Shown: positions 56,833-64,000 of the stretch, piece by piece
Position numbering within the stretch: position 1 is the first letter of the stretch
Layout of the letters: every line of letters begins with the position of its first letter
NCBI RefSeq assembly: GCF_943734655.1
Contig: NC_071355.1
Span: 242,505,183-242,569,182, forward strand
Reading direction: 5' to 3'
Source: Sabethes cyaneus
Lineage: Eukaryota; Arthropoda; Insecta; Diptera; Culicidae
Length of the DNA stretch: 64,000 nt
Notes under the pieces: model-generated
What the model saw: the letters and a program-made list of their open reading frames with translations, nothing else
Databases searched by the model: none
Told to the model about the DNA's origin: nothing
Translations under genes and position numbers: made by a program

Positions 56833-59690
56833 TCACTGGGTCCATGGCCGCAATTCGCCAGCCACGTAGTCTGCGTAAGGTCCGCAGGTCGCCTTCCATC
56901 TTGCTCGCCGCGCGCCCCGCCGTCTCGTTCCAGTCGAATCATTATTGAGAACTTTTTTAACCGGGCTGTCGTCCGACATCCTCACGACGTGCCAAGCCCA
57001 TCGCAGGCGACCGATGTTTGCGGTGTGAGGGATGGGTGGTTCCCTAAGCATCTGATGCAATTCATGGTTCGTTTGCCTCCTCCACGTTCCGTCTTCCATC
57101 TGCACTCCACCGCAGATGGTGCGCAACACCTTCCGTTCGAAAACACTAAGCGCGTTGGTCCTCCACGAGCAATCCATGTTGTAGTGTATTAGAAATGGCT
57201 CAGTAAATGCCAAACCCAATAATCATCGATCATTAGGCCATACTCTTTCTCTCATTCTCTCTCTGAAGGTTCTTATGTACTGCGCTACATACCAATACTA
57301 AACGAAAAACAACTGAATAAATAGTCGTTGAGCGGGCCTCAGCGGGCAGAATCTGTGCACTTGTGTTTCCTCCCGCCGAAAGTCCTACCTTACAGTGATA
57401 GTGTATACATAAAACATGCCTCATGGCTGTAAAGGACTACCGGTCTAATCAGCATCTTGTAGATTGTTAACTTCGTGCGGTGGCGAATTTTTTTCGATCG
57501 CAGCCTCCTACGGAGTCCAAAGTAGGCCCGGTTTCCTGCCATAATACGTCTTTGTATTTCTCTGCTGATAATGTCGTTGTCTGCGGTAACCAGTGAGCCC
57601 AGATACACGAACTCTTCTACCACCTCGGTTTCATCACCGTCTAAATGAATCCGGGGAGGGAGGTCAGCATTCACTTCTTTAGAACCTCTTCCTTTCATGT
57701 ATTTTGTTTTTGATACATTAATGACAAGTCCTATCCGTTTGGCTTCAGCTTTCAGTCCGATGTACGTTTCCGCCATCTTCTCAAAGGTACGTGTAATGAT
57801 GTCAACGTCGTCAGCGAAACCAAGAAGCTGGACGGACTTCGTGAATATCGTGCCACTCGTGTCTATCCCCGCTCTTCTTGTCACACCCTCCAAAGCGATG
57901 TTGAACAGCAAACATGAAAGCCATCACCTTGCCGTAACCCTCTTCGAGATTCAACGGGACTCGAGACTGCCCCTGATACTTGAAAAACACACATTACTTG
58001 ATCCATCATCGCCTTGACCAGTCGCGTTAGTTTATCCGGAAATCCGAAGCGTGGTAATGTCAACAATCCAACTTGTCGCCCTTTTTGTAGATCGGACACA
58101 CGATGCCTTCCGTCCACTCACCCGGTAGTAGCGCCTTCTCCCAAATCTTGACAATGACCCAGTGCAGCGCTCTAGCCAGTGCGTCACCATCACCACCGTA
58201 TTTCAGCAGCTTGCCGGGTAGCTGATCAGCCCCAGCCGCTTTATTGTTCTTCAGCCGACCGATCACTTCTGCTATCTCCTGGTGGTCGGGGCTGGTATTC
58301 TGTCGTCTTCTGCACGTGCTCCAAGATCTATTTCCATCTCGCCACCTTCATGTTCAGCTACATCGCTGTTAAGGTGCTCGTCATAATACTGACCGCCCAG
58401 CTAGCTTCGAGGTACGATGCTGGTCTAACAAGCCAGTCGTCGTATGTTCGAACCTCGGCTAGGCGGTGCTTGCTAGTTAGAGTCAGTAGGATTGTTGCAC
58501 TGGCCCCGTAATTTTCCTGTACTCTAACAGCCGGCTGCGAAGTCTGTCGATAAAGAAGGGTAATGTCTAAAGACGGTATAAACCCATGGCTTTGCTTTGC
58601 ATAATACTGCTTGCACCTCTCGATCACCTCACGTTCGTTCGTGAGATTACCGTCTGAGTCCTGACACATATCGGCCTGCGGCTCATAGCCTTTGCGCGAA
58701 CGGTTTAACGTGCTGCATTCTTCTCCTGCACTAATTGCTTGCATTCGCCGTCGAACCAATCGTTGTTTCGGTTCGGATTCACTAGGTAGCCGCTAGAGCG
58801 GTACTACCGATGGCGGTCTAAATGCTTTTCCAACCATCTTCAAGAATTGCTGCGCCAAGTTGCTCTTCTGTTGGTAGCGCTGCTTCCAGCTGCCGCACGT
58901 ATTCCTGGGCAACTCCGGTGACTCGTAGCTGCTCGATGTTGGGTCGCAGCGTACGACTTCGACGCGTGTTATGCACCGTCGAGAGTTTTGAGCGCATGCA
59001 GACTGCAACTAGGAAATGATCCGAATCTATATTCGCCCTGCGGTAGGTGCGAACGTTTATAACATCAGAGAAGAATTTACCGTTGATTAGAATGTGGTCA
59101 ATTTGGTTTTTTCTAATCGTTGGTCTAGTGATCTCCAGGTAGCATCGTGGATATCGCGGGGGAAGAAGGTACTGTGGACTACCATACTGCGGGAAGCTGC
59201 AAAATTTACGCATCGTTGGCTGTTGTCCTTCGTTGCGGCATGCAGGCTGTTTGGCTCGATTACCGATCAGTCCTCCGATTAGCTTCCCGTCCTACCTGCG
59301 CGTTCATGTAACCGATGATGATTTTCACGTCCCGTCGCGGACAGCCATCATACACCTGCTCCAGCTGCGCGTAGAACGCCTCCTTTTCGTCATTGGGTCT
59401 CGCTTCGTGAGGGTAGTGCACATTGATGATACTCTAATTGAAGAAACGGCCCTTAATCCTCAACTTGCACATCCTTGCGTTGATCGGTTGCCAACCAATC
59501 ACACGCTGGCGCATCTCTCCCAGTACTATAAAGCCGGTTCCCAGCTCGTTGGTGATGCCACAGCTCTGGTAGAAAGTAGCCGCTCGATGCCCGTTTTTCC
59601 ATACCTTCTGTCCTGTCCTGCAAAGTTCCTGCAGTGCTACGACTTCGAAGTTTCAGGGATGTAGTTCATCATAGATTAATACTATCGCAA
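56833..59690 (-). mobile_element. LINE (RTE-like, family B), nearly full-length but decayed
   Basis: On the minus strand, blocks follow in order. The endonuclease comes first, with a YMNAQVGR-like segment near 59320 and NQIDHILINGKFFSDVINVR plus RANIDSDHFLVAV in the frame 58818-59213. Then come the linker (RKGYEPQADMCQD, ERCKQYY), RT entry (NNKAAGADQLPGKLLKYGGD, VCPIYKKGDKLDC), GFPDKLTRLVKAMM, RRGLRQGDG, MLFNIALEG, LGFADDVDIITRTF (catalytic box), VINVSKTKYM, and EEFVYLGSLVTADND. The C-terminal VFERKVLRTICGG and RLRWAWHVVRM come last. Stops and frameshifts make it inactive. A SINE sits inside at 58392-58599. It is the fullest LINE in the window. Confidence 0.8.
58392..58599 (+). mobile_element. 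SINE copy with 10-bp target duplication inside LINE
   Basis: The word CATAATACTG stands at 58382-58391 and 58600-58609; between them is a 208-bp SINE. It has a tRNA-like head with CTTCGAGGTACGATGCTGG and the box-B-like TGTTCGAACCTCGG, a body with AGAGTCAGTAGGATTG and CTGTACTCTAACAGCCGGC, and a tail CGATAAAGAAGGGT through GGCTTTGCTTTG. The flanking LINE reads correctly if the SINE and one duplication copy are removed in thought. This copy defines the family's ends. Confidence 0.85.
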
Positions 59691-60281
59691 CCCGGGAAGC
59701 CGAGCGATTTGCAATTCCATGTCCCGAATTCCCAATCGTAGACCTTATTTCGTCGCGTAGGTCGACGCCGATTGTTCCGATCACTATTTTCTTCTTCGTT
59801 GTTGGTAACTTTTTATTTTCCAGGGCCGCTTGTTGGGCCTGTCCCTAACCTCCTGTCTCGCCGGAAGACAGCACTGTTTATAGCATTTCCTCACTTCGCT
59901 ATTATCTGATTGACAACAGTGCCCAGGCTACGCCGCATTTGGTATCATCTGACTCGTGGAAGACGTGAGGCGGGAGCTTGTGAGGACCAGAGCTGTGTTT
60001 GACGCTCCTTCCAGGTTGTTAACTCACCATTTGAAGCTCTATTTGGGATTTGGTTCAAAAAAGCTAATTTGCTTGGTGGGCATAGTGTCCCGTAACACTG
60101 GAATGTGTCATTAGTCTATTCGGGGCTTTCGAGTTCGAAACAGACACTGCTGACGCCTGGCAAAACAGAAAGATCAGAAACAAAATGTGCATTTGTTAGA
60201 GTAATAAGTAAATAAATACGAAAATCAAAATGGCATTTTGAGATTTCGAAGAGCAAGTACACGGGTCTTTCAGTAGCAGGA
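59691..60281. other. Spacer downstream of TMEM115-like gene
   Basis: No gene is recognised. A run CAGGGCCGCTTGTTGGGCCT near 59820 and other GC-richer words belong to no identified repeat; the minus-strand LINE may extend a little into it. Confidence 0.35.
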
Positions 60282-60287
60282 TTTATT
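60282..60287 (-). terminator. Possible polyadenylation signal of TMEM115-like gene
   Basis: The plus-strand TTTATT reads AATAAA on the minus strand, about 285 nt beyond the stop codon at 60572. It is the right distance and strand for the cleavage signal of this gene, but a six-base word in AT-rich DNA is weak evidence. Confidence 0.35.
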
Positions 60288-60571
60288 AGATCTTTTCACG
60301 ATAATGCACTCCTAGGTGAACTATCCTACAATGCAATATCATCCTTCAATTTAGTAGCTTATCATCACAAGTAAAATCTACAGGAAAAGAAAATAATAAA
60401 CAGAAAGGTAGAGCGCGAACCCTATTAGTTATTTAAAGCATCTTCTCTTTGCATCCAAAACTGTGATCCTCGGTAGACAGCCCGTTTTTCGGGCTTGTTT
60501 CACTTCGGAATGCGATCGTTAGTGGATGATCGAACGAAATGTTTAACAAATTCCCGATCGCTAGCTAGTGT

Positions 60572-62021
60572 TTAAGTGTTTGCTGTCGCAATTGTCCCCG
60601 TTGTTGAAGCACTAGGTCTACTGGATGCAGGATCCGTTGTTTCCAAGTTAATTAAATCGACGTTGCTTGTGCTATTTGAACGGTCCTCGGCTTTCGGCAC
60701 GGCATCGGTTGCTTTCAGTGCAGATTTCGACGGTGGAGGTGGCAGAGGGATCGCCGGCCGGTCCATCGTCATTGGAAAAGGTAGATGACCACCGCCGTGA
60801 TGGTGATGTCCATGATGATGCCCGTGATGGTGATGCTTTCCGGAAAAGCCTGCCGCGGCACCAACAGTAGCTGTTTGCGGGAATGACTTCGGCAGCATAT
60901 TCTGACGACTAGAATCTGTGGTTTTAGACAGTCGCTCGCTTAAAGCTTTCAGTGCAATTTGCCTGAAATAGTCGTTAAAAATAATGGAACGAACAAAACC
61001 CAAAAATGATTAGATTATACCTCCTTCGCTCCATATCATGCGGATCTACACCGGCTAACGAGTGTACACTGACCGATTGCAGCGAGGACGAATTGCTTTG
61101 TTGCGATGTAAGGCGTTTCACAATTCCGATCCTCAGACAACCCTGATAGACAGGATTCGCCACTAGGTTTATGAAAGGTTGCAATACATTAGGGAAAAAG
61201 CTAGCGAAACGGAAATTCTCGGCACTGTCCCCTCGGGTGCCGTTCGTGTGTCGTTGATAGAAACGTAGGTAAACCCAAGAAACGTACAATCCCGACGCAA
61301 ACATTGCTGGGTATGTTCCATCCAGCAGGCCAAAAGCCCACATTGTTATCGATAGTAGAACTACCGTCAGCGGAACATTTCTAAAACAAACGCCCTTCAG
61401 TAACGAGTTGATTATATGTACATACTAATCACAGATTATACCTGTTTGTGAACTTCCCAAGAGGAGTTCGAGCGATAAGATGGTCTGGCATGATTTGTGT
61501 AACGGCTACACTTACAGCTGAAATATAATTCGAACGTATTACAAAATGCTACGCACAATTGAACCCACGGCAATCTTACCAGCATTCATTCCCGCTAGTC
61601 CGTGAATGTGAACGTCAAACAGCAGTTCCGCATCTTTGGTAATCATCGAATAGAACAGATAGTAGAAGCTGGTCAGGATGGCTACCCCGGTATTGGTGAT
61701 AGCAAAGAACTGCAGCATCTCCATCTGCCCCCAGGACGGTTCGATTAGCTTTCCGCAGAGACCCACCGTGATCAAGTCCACCAGCACTTCCCAAAAGTGC
61801 AATTCGATGAAGAAAAACGTAAATATCGTCCACACCCAAAAGGTCGGTGGCATCAGGTAACCGGGCGTCACGCTCAAAATATTTACGGCTTGCTCTGAGA
61901 AGGACAGTACGTACCCGACCAGCGTTGATATGCAGATGAACTTGATCGATGATGAGGTGTTCCCAAGCAGAGCGGAAAACTGCTGTCGCAGATACATTGC
62001 GTTCGGGCTGCTGCTTGCCAT
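60572..62021 (-). CDS. TMEM115: TMEM115-like Golgi multi-pass membrane protein
   Basis: TMEM115 is a rhomboid-related Golgi protein linked to retrograde transport in animals; it has no protease site. Exons on the minus strand are 61580-62021, 61442-61517, 61021-61380 and 60572-60962, all with GT-AG borders, giving 1269 nt and 422 residues. The start ATG sits in GCAATGGC. Hydrophobic segments appear near residues 27-50, 56-75, 80-92, 105-127 and in exon 3. Typical blocks are FWEVLVDLITVGLCGKLIEP (76-95), WGQMEMLQFF, VHIHGLAGMNAAVSVAVTQI spanning exons 1-2, TPLGKFTNRNVPLTVVLLS, and PNVLQPFINLVANPVY. The C-terminal tail is longer than in the human protein (about 351 residues there) and carries a histidine/glycine cluster plus PLPPPPSKSAL. 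The tail's role is unknown. Confidence 0.9.
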
Positions 62022-63076
62022 TGCGCTATTCCACTTTTTTTTGCGGATAAACTGCTATCCCGGATTGCCGACGATGTTCACATGGAGGATGGTTTGTGGG
62101 TGGAACACAGATAATCTTGGACACAATTTCAAAACTATTGTTGATTTTTGCTAGTGCTAAACAGTGATGAATATTTTTCTTCTATTTGCTAACGTGAATG
62201 AAAATAAAGGATTATTCATTTTGACAGCTAAGGTGGTATGATAAATTAGGTCGACTGCTCGAAAAGAGTTCAACTAGGGTACATGAGTTATGTTCACCTT
62301 ATATCCTTGATTTACATTCAAAAGAAAAAAATTATTGCAGATTACAGTGAAACGACTAAATGCACAGCAACTGCAAGAAAACAGCCAAAGAGTGTTGCGA
62401 AATGGAATGGAAATGGAACCCTTACATTACTTCGTAATAGAGAATATTATCAGCCGTATTTATTCATCAAAAAATATTTATCTATTTTCTATTTTCAAAA
62501 TATTTTTACCAAAAATTGTGTGATAAAATCCAAAAACATCACATGTTATGTTGGAAGCCTGTTTGTTACATTAATGCAAGCAGCTACATACGAGCGCAAC
62601 AGCTTTCTGACAGCTTTTGGTAAACAAACATACTTGCATTAAATTTTCGCCACGTGAATTTTTCGACTGTTAAATTTATGTCACTTTGCACTATATGTTC
62701 AATTATTTGCAATTGTAAATATAATTCGAAATAACCATCAAGCGATCCCGAAACGTATCTATTATCTTACTTCTCTTGTGTATCTACTGTTTGACGGCCC
62801 GTAAAAATTTAACACGAATCAATGACAGCTCGCTACTGGGATTTTACTTACATTTTGTCTGCAAGTTTCTTGTATTTCGCGTCTTTGATGCCATCTTGTT
62901 GAAGAAACAAATCTAAGTAGCAGTCGATTTTATATTCATTCGTTATTAAGGTCTGTACCTAGATATTTTTCCTTAGTTACTAATAAACCACTGTTCAAGA
63001 AACATCATTCTCGTTATTCGTCCATAAATCTGCAATATTATTTCAATCGGAAATTAATTGTGCCCTGCAGCTCAAT
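62022..63076. other. Upstream flank of TMEM115-like gene, no gene recognised
   Basis: The first few hundred bases should contain the promoter and 5' UTR of the minus-strand gene; no clear core-promoter word is identified. A 119-residue plus-strand frame at 62283-62642 has no domain and is probably chance. Confidence 0.4.
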
Positions 63077-63391
63077 ATCCCAGGTAACCAATAAGCATTT
63101 CCAATGCAATTTAAAAGCAAGCCAATAAGCATTTAAGTCGCCTTAAATGCTACTTAAATGCTATTTTGGCAAAATATGCGGCTACTTTACTGCTAGCCCT
63201 CTTATAATGCTGACAATGCTTATTTGCAGCTAGTTACCAACAAGAAGAATTTAAATAGAATTGTGGATGCCAATTTACAACAGTTATGCAGTCAAAAAGC
63301 TGATAAACAAAAACCTGCAGTATAAAACGACACGGATGTTAATAAACGACTGATTTACTGCTTATTTTAATCCTTATTGGTTACCTGGGAT
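63077..63391. mobile_element. MITE with CCCAGGTAACCAATAAG ends
   Basis: ATCCCAGGTAACCAATAAG at 63077-63095 is matched exactly in inverse at 63373-63391. The 315-bp element is AT-rich with internal repeats of CCAATAAGCATTT (63089 and 63121) and AAATGCTACTTAAATGCTA. No target duplication is clear and no protein is coded. Confidence 0.65.
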
Positions 63392-64000
63392 GGATTAGTT
63401 CAGATTATTTTACCTAATGCTAATTTAAATGACGAAATGGACGAAATAGAATGGCGATATCGTCAACCAATAGCATCAATTAAATAGTCGCAAAGATGTT
63501 TCTACGCAAAATTGTGTTGCGTAGAATAAAGCAAAAAATCAGAGGGGTTGTGTACAAGACACGACCGCATATATAGGTGACGTAGGACTACGTAAGTCTC
63601 TTTGTAGTGATAGTAGCATGCATCCATGCTTGTAATCATTCGATTCTTCATGTATACATGCTATATGCAACATATATACATGCTACATGCGTTGTATGTA
63701 ACATTTATCAAAGTAGTAACATTGCATACGTTCAATCCTCAAAAGATTTTAGAGTTATTTCTATTTGCATTTGGAAATAATTTAACAAAATCAAGAACAC
63801 AAACTATTGCTTTCCTGCTACCTTACAGAAATTAAAGATTGTTTTTATTACCCGTGGTTCCCCACGTTGAAAGGATTTTACCAATTCCATCCTATTTTAT
63901 CAAGAGCACTTCTTTTCACTACACTTCTAATGAAACGGCAAGCATGCGATTCATACAGAGTCATATTATAACCGAACACTACAGCTGTAGCCTAGGCTGT
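63392..64000. other. Terminal flank with short palindromic repeat, no gene
   Basis: A GACGTAGGACTACG palindrome lies at 63579-63592 within a segment AGGGGTTGTGTACAAGACAC. From about 63650 to 63710 the words ATACATGCTA and ACATGCTACATGC recur. No gene is recognised up to the window end. Confidence 0.4.

Noticed and set aside
61539..61579. Extension of the first TMEM115 frame beyond NAG
   Set aside because: A donor site GTAAGA follows, and exon 2 restores the conserved AVSVAVTQIMPDH sequence.
1..64000. CRISPR arrays, operons, rRNA or integrated viral genes
   Set aside because: Regularly spaced repeats, rRNA-like stretches and recognisable viral proteins were looked for and not seen; retroelement pieces match LINE, copia and gypsy types.

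Overview
The window looks like nuclear DNA from a mosquito, most likely a culicine (Aedes/Culex-like). This is inferred from three intron-containing genes with insect-type products, low coding density and a dense load of decayed transposable elements (RTE-like LINEs, a tRNA-derived SINE, ITmD37E/Tc1-mariner, MITEs, Ty1/copia and Ty3/gypsy). No species can be fixed from sequence alone.

Three protein-coding genes can be supported. (1) S-adenosylmethionine synthase lies on the minus strand, 47756 down to 28809. It has seven coding exons making a 406-residue enzyme, spread over about 19 kb. Its fourth coding exon exists in two alternative 113-nt copies (40897-41009 and 39456-39568), which looks like a mutually exclusive exon pair. 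(2) A Na+/H+ exchanger of the NHE8 type lies on the plus strand, 50855-53029, with three exons and 676 residues; it is divergent from the first gene. (3) A TMEM115-type Golgi membrane protein lies on the minus strand, 62021 down to 60572, with four exons, 422 residues and a histidine-rich tail.

The rest is mostly mobile-element debris. From 1 to 8 kb there is a 1.5-kb inverted-repeat element with Transib-like ends, SINEs, a pogo-like fragment, LINE pieces, and a copia remnant split by a gypsy 3' end. From 8 to 19 kb no gene is recognised; this part includes a 1.9-kb polypyrimidine tract and two opposed LINE fragments. From 19 to 26 kb there is a nest of insertions: an ITmD37E element inside a LINE, a hAT-like MITE inside a SINE, and a TTAA MITE inside a second LINE. 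From 26 to 48 kb lies the SAM synthase gene, whose large introns carry LINE, SINE and inverted-repeat elements. From 48 to 50.8 kb is the spacer to NHE8, with a perfect 57-bp hairpin. From 53.6 to 60 kb there are two decayed LINEs, one carrying a SINE with a clear target-site duplication. From 62 to 64 kb are the upstream flank of TMEM115 and a small MITE.

The genes are not an operon and have separate jobs: methyl-donor synthesis in the cytosol, endosomal/plasma-membrane cation exchange, and Golgi membrane function. The most interesting signals are the alternative exon pair in the SAM synthase gene, the Transib-like foldback element, and several clean nested insertions that allow relative dating of TE families.
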